Positions 42,492-52,880 are shown, numbered from the stretch's first letter. The stretch is 64,000 nt of DNA from Williamsia sp. DF01-3 (GCF_023051145.1 NZ_JALKFS010000001.1:62001-126000), one strand, 5' to 3'. Translations and numbers: made by a program. The notes: generated by a model from the letters alone, not told the origin.

Positions 42492-43101
42492 TTTGTAACC
42501 CCTCTGTGCACTTCCCGCCCCCCGCAATCAGATCATGGGGGCGTGAGCTCCTCCAATCGAACGATCGGACTACAGCTAGCCCTACTAGACAGTATTGACA
42601 GGTTCGATCCCTGTTGCGGCCTTCAGGCTCTCGATGCCCGCGCGGGGCCGTCCCCCGACGATGTCAAGGCAGCGAGACCGTGGGACGGTGAGGCGAACTC
42701 ACCCCATAGACCTGATCAGCTTTGAGCCCAATCAGCGAATTCCTCCCAGTCCATGGGAATCGTGCCTCGGCCCTTTTTGGAATGATTCCTGGGCCGCCAT
42801 TCAAGACCCCCCTTACGAGACGCTCAGCGTTCCCAGGACACGGCCGTCGACCTTGACATCAAAGTTGATGTCAAGGCCGCGCATGGCTATGTGTTCGCGC
42901 TCAGACGCACTTCGTGGTCAGCCGACGTAAGTCCTCCTGACGGACCGCAGCCAGGTGTGCGGTTGATGCAACCATTGTCGCCACGCCCCCGATTCAGGTG
43001 TTCTCAGTGCCGGCAGGCCATTGGAGACGCGTCGGCCGCATTCGGTGTTGGTCGACCCGTCCCGCGGCCTGTTGCGTTCACGGACCTTGGACAACGAGCG
43101 G
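42492..43101. other. Intergenic region with a near-perfect palindrome
   Basis: No gene is supported over 610 bases. The region holds the palindrome at 42851-42876 and the promoter of the large exported-protein gene. A short tRNA T-arm-like hairpin near 42598-42614 was examined and rejected. Confidence 0.4.
42851..42876. promoter_or_regulatory. Perfect 12-base inverted repeat (possible operator)
   Basis: CCTTGACATCAA-AG-TTGATGTCAAGG has 12-base perfect arms and a 2-base centre. The short centre argues against an RNA hairpin and for a dimeric DNA-binding site. It is 360 bases upstream of the 42491 gene and 225 bases beyond the 3' end of the glycosyltransferase gene at 43102. No regulator is encoded next to it. 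Confidence 0.5.
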
Positions 43102-43968
43102 TCAGGACGACGCGTACGGAAGCACTCTCGTCTTGTGTTTGGAGAACAGCTGTTTCAGCGAGTACCGGCCCTTGACCGGATCCCACGCACGTGACGGCAG
43201 CCAGAAGATGCGATGCAGCACCCGCATCGTCCGGACGTTGGCCACAGACCTGCGAGCTTGCTCGTGCATGCCGCGTGCCTCATAGGTTGCGGGCATGTAG
43301 TCGGTGAACTTGCGGTACACCTCCACGCTCGAGAGCATGCGGCGTCCCGAGGCGCTGATGTCCATGCCTGGGATGAACACGCTTCGCTGGCCGACCTCGG
43401 TCACACACAACGTGATGTCGAGGTCGTCGAAGATACCGTTCTGGTCGAGCAGGATCGGGCGGATGCGCTCCCAGGTCGTCCGGCGGATCGCCATGTTCGC
43501 GCCGAACAGCGACGGAAGGTCGCCGCCCTTCTTGTCGGCCGATTTCAGCGCGACCGTCAGCAACTTCCTGTGCACCCATTGCAGAGGCATGTCGTATTGG
43601 TCGAAGAAGCCGGTGCCCGCACCGATTGTCTCGTCGGCAGTTGCGAAGAACTCGCGGACCGCGCGGGCCCAACCGGGCTTCGCTCTGGCGTCGGCGTCGA
43701 TCCTTCCGATGATGTCGCCGGTCGCGGCGTCGAAACCTGCATTACGCGCGGCGATGACGCCTGGCCGCTTCTCGGTGATGACACGCAATTGGGGGATGCG
43801 GTCGGTGAACCCGGCGACGATCTGCGGCGTCTCATCTGTGGAGTTGTTGTCGACGACGATGATCTCGTCGAGCTGGTCCAATTCGGTCATCAGGGACTCG
43901 AGTAACCAACCGATCGAATCGGCTTCGTTGTACGCAGGAATGACCAGCGACAAGGTGGGGGACGTCAT
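43102..43968 (-). CDS. GT2 family glycosyltransferase
   Basis: The 288-residue cytoplasmic/peripheral enzyme has the GT-A pattern: LSLVIPAYNEADSIGWLLES, IIVVDNNSTDETPQIV, PGVIAARNAGFDAATGDIIG and RIDADARAKPGW with the DAD metal site. FGANMAIRRTTW and DDLDITLCVTEVG (acceptor-side acid) follow. It resembles the GT at 45010-45885 throughout, including the C-terminal GARD-like WLPSRAWDPVKGRYSLKQL against IVYGGWDPMKRRWRIMEL, so the two are paralogues. Sugar and acceptor are unknown. Likely part of surface-glycan synthesis. Confidence 0.85.
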   Translation of the reverse strand: MTSPTLSLVIPAYNEADSIGWLLESLMTELDQLDEIIVVDNNSTDETPQIVAGFTDRIPQLRVITEKRPGVIAARNAGFDAATGDIIGRIDADARAKPGWARAVREFFATADETIGAGTGFFDQYDMPLQWVHRKLLTVALKSADKKGGDLPSLFGANMAIRRTTWERIRPILLDQNGIFDDLDITLCVTEVGQRSVFIPGMDISASGRRMLSSVEVYRKFTDYMPATYEARGMHEQARRSVANVRTMRVLHRIFWLPSRAWDPVKGRYSLKQLFSKHKTRVLPYASS

Positions 43969-44209
43969 GAAACAGGAGTATTACATGTTTGCTACCCAAC
44001 AGCAGTGGTCCAAAGTGATGACACGTGGCCGTGGGCGAAGTAACTAGCGCCCCCGGCGTAGGATTGCCAAGGCGCACTATGCTGTACCAGGTTGCCTCCT
44101 CCCCCGCTAGGTGAGGCGTTGATGCACTGGCCCATACTGTGGGTAACGCTGCAGCTACGTTCACCGCAACCACCATGCAACGCATTATTGCGTTACAGGT
44201 CAACCAAAT

Positions 44210-45013
44210 TTAATTGGAGTACGCAGCAATGATGTCGGCAGGCACATGCTCGGTCACCAGCGCGTCATTAACAAGACTGTGGACCGGAACGGTAGTGGCT
44301 TTATCTACTTTTGTTCGCCAATCCCGCCCATATATCTTGCGCATGCCTCGACTCATGGCCCATCCCGCCTTCGCGTGATACGCAAATTTGGAATGTTCTG
44401 CCAGAACCGTTCGTTTTCCCAGATGGTTCATGTAAGACATCTCGGTGCCGTATATGCCCATGCCGGCTTGCCTCACCCTGAGGCACAAGTCGGCGTCGGC
44501 GCCCCAAGCAAACGGGCCAAAGCTCCGTGTGTCCAGTTCCCCCGCCGCAACCCACGCCTTTCGGCTGATTACCATTCCCGTACCGTCTGCGACGGGTAAT
44601 GTCCGATAACGATCGACTGGTTTATAGTCGACGGCGGCACCGCGGTAGACAGACGCGAGAGTCGGGTAGCTGAAGCAATCGTCGTATACAGGGCAGATGA
44701 TGCCCGCATCCTTTGGAAGCCGGCGATCTAACAAACCAGAGACGAAGCCTTGAGACAGTCGTGTGTCGTTGTTTAGCGTCATCGCGTAGTCGAATCCCTC
44801 CGAGAACGCTGTCCGGAACGCGAGATTCGAGCCGCCCGCCCAGCCCAGGTTGGTGTCTGCAGAGATGACACGCTCCTGCGCCAGCGGCACATAGTCGCCG
44901 CCATTGTCGATGATGACGAAGTCTGCTTCCTCGCGGGTAAGGTCGAGGACCAGTGCGTGGGTTAGTTCGATCTGTTTGTAGACCGGGACGCCGATCAGCA
45001 AGGTAGGGCTCAT
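44210..45013 (-). CDS. GT2 family glycosyltransferase (rhamnosyl/galactosyltransferase-like)
   Basis: The 267-residue protein has LLIGVPVYKQIELTHALVLD, DFVIIDNGGDYV, TNLGWAGGSNLAFR, the N-x-G-x-x-G-G phrase common to rhamnosyl- and GlfT-like GT2 enzymes, and YAMTLNNDTRLSQGF as the metal/acid site. WGADADLCLRVRQAGMGIYG is the acceptor region. It overlaps the upstream GT gene by 4 bases (ATGA), so the two are co-translated. Base composition here is visibly more AT-rich than the flanks, in keeping with acquired DNA. Confidence 0.82.
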   Translation of the reverse strand: MSPTLLIGVPVYKQIELTHALVLDLTREEADFVIIDNGGDYVPLAQERVISADTNLGWAGGSNLAFRTAFSEGFDYAMTLNNDTRLSQGFVSGLLDRRLPKDAGIICPVYDDCFSYPTLASVYRGAAVDYKPVDRYRTLPVADGTGMVISRKAWVAAGELDTRSFGPFAWGADADLCLRVRQAGMGIYGTEMSYMNHLGKRTVLAEHSKFAYHAKAGWAMSRGMRKIYGRDWRTKVDKATTVPVHSLVNDALVTEHVPADIIAAYSN

Positions 45014-45885
45014 TGAGCTTGTCCAGCCGCCGGCGATGAGGTCACCGGTGAGACACGTCCACCTTTGTTAGTCAGCAGCTCCATTATCCGCCAGCGTCTC
45101 TTCATAGGGTCCCAGCCGCCATAGACGATCCACAATCCAGTGACGACAACAGCTACCAGAGGCATGGTCCTGCGGATCCTTTTAGCGTCTTCGATTTGGC
45201 CCATCGCCTCGTGAGTTCGCACAATAGCGCGGTAGTAGTCGAAACCCTTCCACGGCGGCACAACGAAACGCCGTGGCGACATTTCTATGACTAGATCCGG
45301 AAGCATCATTATGGTCCAACCTTGCTGACGCAAACGGATCCCTAGGGCTGCATCTTCGTGAATATCGAGCCGCGTATCTAAGGAGTCTTTAATCGATTCC
45401 CACGCGGATTTCAGGATGAAGCAATTGTTTCCACTTGGTGTTGGCCATTCGCGTGGGGTGGGGCAGCGTTTGCGGTGTTGGCGTGCGGCATAGTTTTGAA
45501 ATGGTGCGTCGTAGAGCAAAGATAATCCTGTTACCATGGCGCAGTCGGCGGCCGCGTCATTGTTAAAGTAACGAACTGCCGCTTCTGCCCAGTCGGGGCG
45601 TACGCGGGTATCGGCATCGATTCGACCAATGATTTCGCATTTGGCAGCATTAAATCCGCGGTTCCGCGCGTAGACTACACCTTGTTCAGGCTCTGTCAGT
45701 AGGCGGACGTTGCCATGGTTCTTGGCGAAAGACTCCACCAGCTCACGAGTCGAGTCGTCCGAATTGTTGTCCACGACGATGATCTCGGCGATCGGATGAG
45801 TTTGGGCGACAAGGTGATTGAGACATGCAACAATTGTCGATTCCTCGTTGTGCACGGGTACGACGACACTGACTTCTGTGGCCAC
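45010..45885 (-). CDS. GT2 family glycosyltransferase
   Basis: The 291-residue protein begins VSVVVPVHNEESTIVACLNH, then IIVVDNNSDDSTRELVESF, GVVYARNRGFNAAKCEIIG and RIDADTRVRPDW with the DAD site. GNNCFILKSAW and HEDAALGIRLRQQGW complete the GT2 catalytic core. A hydrophobic C-terminal segment (MPLVAVVVTGLWIVYGGWDP) may bind the membrane. Paralogue of 43102-43968. First gene of a two-gene transcript with 44210-45013. Confidence 0.85.
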   Translation of the reverse strand: MATEVSVVVPVHNEESTIVACLNHLVAQTHPIAEIIVVDNNSDDSTRELVESFAKNHGNVRLLTEPEQGVVYARNRGFNAAKCEIIGRIDADTRVRPDWAEAAVRYFNNDAAADCAMVTGLSLLYDAPFQNYAARQHRKRCPTPREWPTPSGNNCFILKSAWESIKDSLDTRLDIHEDAALGIRLRQQGWTIMMLPDLVIEMSPRRFVVPPWKGFDYYRAIVRTHEAMGQIEDAKRIRRTMPLVAVVVTGLWIVYGGWDPMKRRWRIMELLTNKGGRVSPVTSSPAAGQAQ

Positions 45886-46117
45886 GAGGCGTAATGTAAC
45901 ACCGCATCCGAGGAGCTGGCGAGGCGGCAGGCCAGATGCACCTTAGCCGTAACGTACAGCGCGTTTAAATCGGCCCGGTTGACCTCGTTGGTTGTCTGTA
46001 CTTGTAGTCCGTTCGCGTGAAAGTGTAATTGTGGACGCGGTTGTCTCGGACGACGCCTCTGTCGTTGCGGTTGACGTGTTGGTGCAAGTGTGTTCGAAGA
46101 GGCCGTCCACGGTGGAT

Positions 46118-47525
46118 TTAGGCTGTCGACTGGCCGTCCGCCTGCAGAACCTCACACTCCGTTTGGAGAATCGCGACATAGTGGTCGAGGTCGGACACGA
46201 CGGCCGGGTCGGCTGTAACGGAGACTGTCAGGACATCGTCGATTGTGTTGATCATGTGGGCGAGCCCTATCCCGGGGTAGATCCGAAGTGCACCGAACGT
46301 CGTGTGTGCCGGCATGCCTGCTAGTTCCAAACCCGAGCCTCGGGGGACGGTCGAAACAACGGTGTTGGCAATGACAGTTGACTGCGCAGCTCGGCGAGGA
46401 CGGCGGGGAGCTCGGTGAGTCATGGCGGGTAGGAGATCAGCGAACTGCTCTGTGCGCTGGACTGCACGGCTCGCTTTACGCCGTCGCTCGGAGAGTATGG
46501 AAGCGCGAATGGCGCGAGCCCGTTCGGCAATATCGGGCAGGTCGGTGTGCAGGTTCACCAACAAGAACGTTGTGTGGTTTCGTGCCCCCGGCACACGGGG
46601 GCCGGCGGCGACCGTGGGGACACTGCACATCAAGGAGGACGTCATCGCATCGCCCCGCGCTGAAAGATAATTCGCCAAGGCACCCCCAATAGTCGCTAGC
46701 ATTACATCGTTAACAGTGACCCCTTCGATGACAGTTGTGACTGTTTGCACCGCGCTGAGGCGTAGGGTCACCGCATCGAATACGCGGGCGCGTCCTACTG
46801 TGTCGACGTTGATAGCCCAGCGCGGGACAGGGGTAGGAAATGAGTACATGCCGCTGGCTGCCTCTTTCCGTGACTGAGATGACGCAACAGCAGTAGCCAT
46901 GAAACCAGCAGCTAGCCGGCCTAACCGAACGGGATTCTCGCGACCCCGCGAACGAGCAGAAGCGTGCGAAGGCTAGGGGTCGGTCTCACTGGGTTATTTG
47001 ATTCGAGCTGCGGGGGAGTTCAGTCGAGAACAGCAGACGCGCTATCTCAACGGCGCCAAGGCCATCGGTCATCGAGTGATGAAGCTGAAGCACAACTGCT
47101 ACGGACCCGTCTGGGATACCTGGGATGTCGGTCAGATCGGTTAGAACGTGAAGGCGCCACGGCGGCTCATCTAGGTTGAGCGGCTGAGATGCCACAGCAG
47201 CGATTGCATCGCACAGTGGTTCCCAGCCAGCGGCGAGCCTACGAGAAGTAACATGCTCTGACATCGCAACCTCGCCGGCTTCGACCCAGTAGGGATGGTC
47301 AATGTCGTAGGGGATCCGAAGAATTTGCTGCCGAAACACCGGGATGGACCGTGCTCTGACGGTTAAGTAGTCCGCGACTGCGTGCTCGTCGGTTCGATTA
47401 CCGCACCTGGGCGCGAAGACGTAAACCGAGACCATCAGCCCAGGCGACTCGGGGGCGTCGAGATAGATCCATCTCGCGTCGCTGGCGTTGAGCTGCTGCA
47501 TCGCCCCAAACTTAATCGACTTCAT
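46118..47525 (-). pseudogene. Wax ester synthase/diacylglycerol acyltransferase, broken in the middle
   Basis: The N-terminal piece (46986-47525) starts KFGAMQQLNASDARWIYLDA and carries HHSMTDGLGAVEIARLLF, the HHxxxDG active site of WS/DGAT enzymes. It stops at 46986. The C-terminal piece (from about 46960 to 46118) has NPVRLGRLAAGFMATAVASS, VTVNDVMLATIGGALANYLS and VANTVVSTVPRGSGLELAG-like segments typical of the second half. Between them a third phase offers PTPSLRTLLLVRGVARIPF, so two small shifts near 46985 and 46930 would rebuild one protein of about 465 residues. WS/DGAT makes triacylglycerol or wax esters for storage. Probably inactive as written. Confidence 0.75.
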
Positions 47526-47607
47526 TACGGTTCCGCCTTCACTGAGAACTGAATATTAAGCCACGAACAGCTAGCTGCTCACACGAGTTCCCGACCGGAA
47601 TTCGCTG

Positions 47608-50297
47608 TCAGTTCGCTGCGCCTCTGAGGATAAATACAGGTCCAGCGGTCCACTCGGCGACAATAAGGTCGCCGCGGCCATTGGTGGCTAGACGCTCGGG
47701 CTCGAGTGGCGTGCGAGCATCAATTTGCAACGCAAAGGGCGTTGTGGCGCCAGAATCCAACTTCAAGATGGTCCCAAGGCCGTCTGCATGGTATGCAACG
47801 AAGATGTCGCCTGCTGGGTTTACGGTCACGCCGCTTGCACTTCGCGGGAATTGCGTTAGGACCGCATTGGTTTCTCCCGGCGCTAGTTTCCACACTCCTG
47901 CGCTACCTGCTCCGTAGATCTCCCCGAGGGGTCCTACGGCTAAATCATTGATTTGTGTGACAGGAAACGGGAGCCGCTCGAGCTGGTTAGGCGCAAGTGG
48001 GTTGATTTTCCAGATATCCATTTCGACTGATGTACTGCCGGGGTGTACGGAGCCCACTATGAGCTCATTGTTTAGACCAACTGCCAGTGCAAATGGCTGA
48101 ATTGGCCGGGAAACGAATAAATTAAAAGCGGCGCCGACCCGTCAACAGCCAGTTTGTAAATGCTTCGACTGGTTAGATCCGTGTAGAATACATTACCCAA
48201 ACGGTCATGGGCGATTGACCACGGCTGCAATATCTCTTCGTGCGCCAAAGTTGTTTGCGACTTGCCGTCTCTAGTGAGTTTCAGCAATTTGAAGAATTGT
48301 TGAGCAGCAACAAAATTGCCCGCCGGATCGAAATCCACGTCACGGGCGCCGTAATCCTCGTCGAATGTGAAGGGCAGGATTTCGGCCCGGTAAGAATCTC
48401 CGTTGCCGCCACCCCCGGGGCTTGGCTCACCTCTGGCGCAGAGAATAGTTTCTAAAGCATTGACGATGTAATGCCTTTGGCCGTCAGCTCGGCTCACCCA
48501 GCGCCCCCCAGACTCGGCACCGTCTACCAAGCATCGCTTTACTTGTGCCGGTGTCGCCGTCGGTTGTGCGCTGAAAGCGAGTGCTGCCGTACCGGTGACG
48601 TAGGGGGCTGCTTGGGAGGTGCCTGCCTTACTTGTGTAAGCCGAAGAGCACGACAGCGCCCCCGCCTTCTGTGCGTTTTTAGCGCAAGAAGGCGTCGTGC
48701 TGAGTATCAGATCGTTGCCGCTGCCTTGGCCGCCGGGTGCTGCTAGCGAGACACCATTACCGAAGTTCGAATAAGAAGCCCATCCACCCGTGCGGGTTGA
48801 TGCTGCTACAGCCACGACCCTGTCCGCTATCAACGGGTCAGGGTGGCCCGCTAGCGCGGCTGGGAATGAGTTTCCTACGTTGATACAGGCATTTCCCGCT
48901 GCGGCCACCCAGAGCGTATCAGGATATTTTCTGACGACGCTTGAGAGTTTCGTTTCAATCTCAACCTTGGCTGCGCTCGTCAAGGTCAGTTCGTTCTCGT
49001 TGTCCCCTCCAGGGCATTTATAAGGCCTCTGGAAAGTTCCTGGATGGAAACCAACGCTTAGATTCACCACGCGCGGCCTGTCTTTACCTGCGCTATTCAT
49101 TGCTTTTAGATAGTAAGCTAGGTGAGTGAAGTCGCTTGATTCGGCCGCACCAGGCAGGTAGTAGTCGCGTAAATCGCAATTTTGCGCGACCCCGGTAATT
49201 CCAAAACCATTGTTACTTGCTGCACATGCGATGCCGGCAACGTGACTTGGATGGCTGCCGCGTTGGTCAGGTTTGGCGAAATCGATGTTAGTACCATTAT
49301 GGACGGAGCCAGCAATGGGTGCGAGGAGATCTTCATGTTGGTGATAAACTGGCCCGACGTCGATTATACCGACTTTCGTCTCGGGGTATTGCGTGTTGTT
49401 GAACGCGTTCCATGCGGCTGGCGCGTTGATTTGGAGCAATCCCCAGTTGCTGTCGTTGACCTCTGACCATGGAAGATTCTTGGGATCATTCGGGAGCTCT
49501 TCTGGGTATCCTATGTAGTTGCTTGATACATCGAGGACCCCTGGATGCTGACTGACGGTGTTCTTTAGCAGCTCAACGTCGTCGGGATTTTTTCCGCGAT
49601 ATCGCAATTGGAACATACCGTTATCTTGGTCCGCGCCATATATTACGGCGTCGGTATCGAGGGCAATGCTGCGGATTATACTAGCTTGCTGACTTGGGTC
49701 CACTGTTACCAACAACTCGTCGCCGACCCGTTCGGCCTTTTGGAATGAGACAATTCGATCGGGTGCAGGAGACGCCAGATCATCAGGGATAGTGGTGGCG
49801 CTTCCGAAATTGGTGGTCACCGTAATAGTTGCTGGAGGCCCGATTGGTGTATCTCCGTCTTTCAGCTGTACCGACCCGGAATACTCAGAATCTGCACGCG
49901 CAGGCATAGTGACTACTACCGGGAACTTGAGTGCCCCGTTTGTGGCCTCCACCCCCGGTTCAACTCTCGCTACGCCCGCCAAAGCACCGGAGATGCTTGC
50001 GTTCAGCTGACCCCGTGGCTGCGCCGTGGACGTCCAGACCAGCTGCGTAGTGTCGACCGACCCTTCAGCGATAGTTAGAGCGACTTCGCTCGCTTGCCAG
50101 GACCCCCCGGACGTGCCATTTCCTCCGGATGAGCCTGGGCCATCGCTGCTGCCTGTTCCGCCTGGAAGCAATGGCCCAAGGTCAATGGGGGCTGCAGATG
50201 CAACAGCCGGGCCGCAAAGGCATGCAACTGTCGCAACAACTAAGGTTAAGTGAGTCAACCGGCGCGATATGAGCTTGACTGTTTCTGAGTTCAGCAT
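47608..50297 (-). pseudogene. Exported subtilisin-like protease with C-terminal beta-propeller, one frameshift
   Basis: The 5' part (48072-50297) encodes a signal peptide, a Gly/Ser-rich linker, a beta domain and an S8 protease: VGIIDVGPVYHQHEDL (Asp, about residue 308), GSHPSHVAGIACA (His, about 350; HPSH replaces the usual HGTH), WVAAAGNACINVGNSFP (oxyanion Asn) and KAGTSQAAPYVTG (Ser, about 559). A propeller-like domain begins at about 645 (DVDFDPAGNFVAAQQ, HDRLGNVFYTD) and is cut by a stop. In another phase PFALAVGLNNELIVGSVHPG continues it to 47608 (LAVGPLGEIYGAGSAG, ATNGRGDLIVAEW). One missing base near 48105 explains both frames, giving about 895 residues. Sequence error or a real shift cannot be told apart here. 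Confidence 0.75.
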
Positions 50298-50817
50298 TTA
50301 GGGGCGTCTGTCGCAGAGCGAAGTGACACTGGCCTTTGTCATCTGGTTCCTAGTCCCGTGGAGCAATCGTCAGCTTTACCTAAGTTAAGGACGATACCGC
50401 AGGCTAGATGACCGGGCAGGCTAGCTAAGGCGGGGTTCATCTGTTTATGCGAACGATAGCGACCCCCGGCGTTCGGAGTCTCCTGACAGCAGTGTGCGTG
50501 CAGCACGTATATGGCGAAGCGGTTGACGCTGTGCAACTGAACCTTGTAGATGGTTGGCGACCATTCGCCGCGCCGACGGCACGTGCGCCGGGCGGGATTC
50601 GGCGCCATCTCGGGGATGGAACGTCCGACGAGAGATGAGCATCCGCGTCGGCCATGCAGCGGCCGGACGTATAGGCCACCACAGGGCACTGGCCACCGCT
50701 CACGCAGTCGTCGATCTTGTGAGGTAGCAAGATCGCGTCTGGATGCCAGGAGCCAGACGACCTCGATGGGTTGCATTCGATGCCCCGATCCGACATCGAG
50801 GATTGCCGGATACCGAG
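50298..50817. other. Intergenic region
   Basis: No gene is supported; overlapping frames on both strands lack motifs. It holds the promoter of the subtilisin-like protease gene and the 3' region of the small zinc-ribbon gene. Confidence 0.4.
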
Positions 50818-50967
50818 CTAATCCCTGCGACGAAAGGGCCGCCGGAGGCGGTCATACCAATGAGAGCGGGTGTAGTCAGGACATTGGCATAGGCTGCACT
50901 CTTGACCTCGGCGGTAGTGCTTATGCGCGGTGAGCGGATGCCCGCACCGCCAACACACTTCAGACAT
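50818..50967 (-). CDS. Small zinc-ribbon-like protein
   Basis: The 49-residue product from ATG 50967 (GGAG upstream) has CWRCGHPLTAHKHYRRG followed by CSLCQCPDY: two CxxC pairs, with an extra Cys and His between, that fit one zinc site. A basic tail (WYDRLRRPFRRRD) could bind nucleic acid. Small treble-clef/ribbon proteins of this type are common in actinobacteria and their phages; function unknown. It is divergent from the Lsr2 gene at 51113. Confidence 0.6.
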   Translation of the reverse strand: MSEVCWRCGHPLTAHKHYRRGQECSLCQCPDYTRSHWYDRLRRPFRRRD

Positions 50968-51112
50968 CACCGACACTCCATGAACTATCCGTGGCCCCAC
51001 GCCAACGATAGTGTATGAGAGTTGTGGCGTGTCATCCGTGGAATGGACATGAGATTAAACGTCTCGTCTTTTCGGACGCCGAATCGGCCCGTTGTTGACT
51101 ATCGTTAGTCGC

Positions 51113-51487
51113 ATGGCGAAGCGAACTGTCGTGCAGTATTACGACGACTTGGACGGCAGTCCAATCGATATCGATGATCTCCACACCGTTGAATGGGCAT
51201 GGCTCGGCGTGGACTACGTGATCGACACCGGCACAACTAATTTGGAGAGGATCGAAGCGGGTGAGGTGTCTGTAGCAACTCTGTTGTCGAAGTCGACTCG
51301 GGTCGGTGGTCGCAGACGGTCCACAGCACCCAAGTATCGCCGCTCTAACGCTGCATCGGCCGCCACTGAAGTAGACGGGTCGGTTACTGCGGTGCGCGGA
51401 TGGGCACGCGAGCAGGGGTATGACATTGGTATCCGGGGCCGAATTCCGAAGGAGATCATGGACGCCTACTACGACGCGAGCACGTAG
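51113..51487 (+). CDS. lsr2: Lsr2-family nucleoid-associated protein
   Basis: The 124-residue protein starts MAKRTVVQYYDDLDGSPIDI, with HTVEWAWLGVDYVIDTGTTN and LERIEAGEVSVATL in the dimerisation domain. After a basic linker (VGGRRRSTAPKYRRS) the DNA-binding domain has VRGWAREQGYDIGIRGRIPK with the RGR minor-groove motif, then EIMDAYYDA. It is closer to canonical Lsr2 than the copy at 4278-4634, but the linker is longer than usual. Placed next to AT-richer glycan genes, it may silence them as foreign DNA. Confidence 0.9.
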   Translation: MAKRTVVQYYDDLDGSPIDIDDLHTVEWAWLGVDYVIDTGTTNLERIEAGEVSVATLLSKSTRVGGRRRSTAPKYRRSNAASAATEVDGSVTAVRGWAREQGYDIGIRGRIPKEIMDAYYDAST

Positions 51488-51578
51488 AACCTGCAAGACC
51501 TAACACAGGAAGTTGCAGGAAGCAGCGAAGCTGCAGATCAGGGGGCGCGGTTACCCTGGATACTCATAGACTGTCCCA

Positions 51579-52880
51579 GTGACAGAACCAGGCGCGGCGA
51601 AAACGCCGGTTGCCTCAGGTGACATGGCCAACCAGAACCTGACAGCAAATTTCGTTGCCGTTGTTGCAGCAGGGGCCGTAACAGGAGTCCTCGGCTTAGT
51701 TTTCTGGGCCGCTGCCGGCAGGCTGTATCCGGCTAACGAACTGGGTGCGGCGTCGGCTCTGATCAACACAGCTGTCATGTTGGCCACGCTCTCGAGTAGT
51801 TCGGTGGGAGCCCTCTACGAGCGTTTTCTACCCCTGGCCTATGGTCGTAGCCGCAGCGTCATTCGCGTCGGTCAGCTAGCCGTAGCAGTGTTTTCGGTAG
51901 GTGCCGCTGCTCTCATTCTTGTTGTAGGTCCTACCGCTAAATTACTCACAGGCGGCACCGAAGTCGTCGCGTTTCTCGTTTTTTGTGTGGTGACTACGGC
52001 GTTCGCGCTCCAGGACCACATCGTCACCGGGCTGCAAGTTGCCCGTTGGAGCGCATACAAGAACGTTTTTCACTCGGTGAGCAAGCTAGTGATACTCATC
52101 TGCTTCGCAGTGTTTTCTACAAGCACCTGGGCAATCGTCGGGTCATGGTGGATCCCTGCTGTTGTCGGGCTCGCAGCTCTGTCGATAGTTGTCCGCCGCC
52201 GCATCACGCAGACCGTGGATTTGCAGCGGGCAGCGGAACTTCCCGGCTCGCGCGAGCTGTGGTCTTATTTTGCCGGATCGGTCGGGATTCTCGCCGTCGG
52301 CACGGCTGTGCCGCTGGTTGTCCCGTTGCTGGTCGTCGCTCAGTTCGGGGTGTCAGAGAACGCCTACTTTGCTGTGGCATGGTCGATGGTCAGCGCGGGA
52401 GTCATCGTTCTGCACATGCTGATCGGGCCGTTTGTCGCTGAAGCGGCGAGCGCAGAGCCGGCCAAGCAGCTAGCGCTACTCAAGCGTTTCTCGCTCCTGT
52501 TGGGCGCAGCGGCTTGTCTGGGAGCCGTGGGTCTCGCGGCCGCCGGGCCGTTCATTCTCGGGGTGGTCGGCGACGACTACCGCTCGAACGGTGCGGTCCT
52601 GCTCTATTACGCTGCTGCAGTTTTGCCCTTGACTTCGATCTACATCATCTACCAAGCGTTTGCGCGGGCTACCCGACGACTACGACTTGCTGTCGCGATA
52701 CAAACCTTGAACGCAGCCATCATCCTCGGCGGCATCTCTCTGAGCACGAGCGGAGAGGGTTTGGCCGAGGTGGGCCGATGGTTCCTGGCAGGCGAGCTCG
52801 TATCTGCCGTCCTCTCACTCGCCGCCCTGGCCGTCGGCGTCAACAGGACCCGCGCGCAAAACGTGAAGTCCGCAAACTAG
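51579..52880 (+). CDS. Polysaccharide flippase (MOP/Wzx-like)
   Basis: The 433-residue polytopic protein has about 12 hydrophobic helices; FVAVVAAGAVTGVLGLVFWA begins the first. YPANELGAASALINTAVMLA is the typical first cytoplasmic loop of MOP-superfamily lipid-linked-glycan flippases. It moves polyprenyl-linked oligosaccharide across the membrane. The start is GTG 51579 (possibly leaderless) or ATG 51624. It is paralogous to the flippase at 61816-63198 (FEPTVVGAASAVITSCVAG, SIGAMFERFLPLTGDRRRTY against SVGALYERFLPLAYGRSRSV). Confidence 0.82.
   Translation: MTEPGAAKTPVASGDMANQNLTANFVAVVAAGAVTGVLGLVFWAAAGRLYPANELGAASALINTAVMLATLSSSSVGALYERFLPLAYGRSRSVIRVGQLAVAVFSVGAAALILVVGPTAKLLTGGTEVVAFLVFCVVTTAFALQDHIVTGLQVARWSAYKNVFHSVSKLVILICFAVFSTSTWAIVGSWWIPAVVGLAALSIVVRRRITQTVDLQRAAELPGSRELWSYFAGSVGILAVGTAVPLVVPLLVVAQFGVSENAYFAVAWSMVSAGVIVLHMLIGPFVAEAASAEPAKQLALLKRFSLLLGAAACLGAVGLAAAGPFILGVVGDDYRSNGAVLLYYAAAVLPLTSIYIIYQAFARATRRLRLAVAIQTLNAAIILGGISLSTSGEGLAEVGRWFLAGELVSAVLSLAALAVGVNRTRAQNVKSAN

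Noticed and set aside
42598-42614. ACAGG-TTCGATC-CCTGT looks like a tRNA T-arm
   Set aside because: No acceptor, D-arm or anticodon arm fits upstream, and the following seven bases have no 5' partner, so it is at most a chance hairpin or a tiny att scar.
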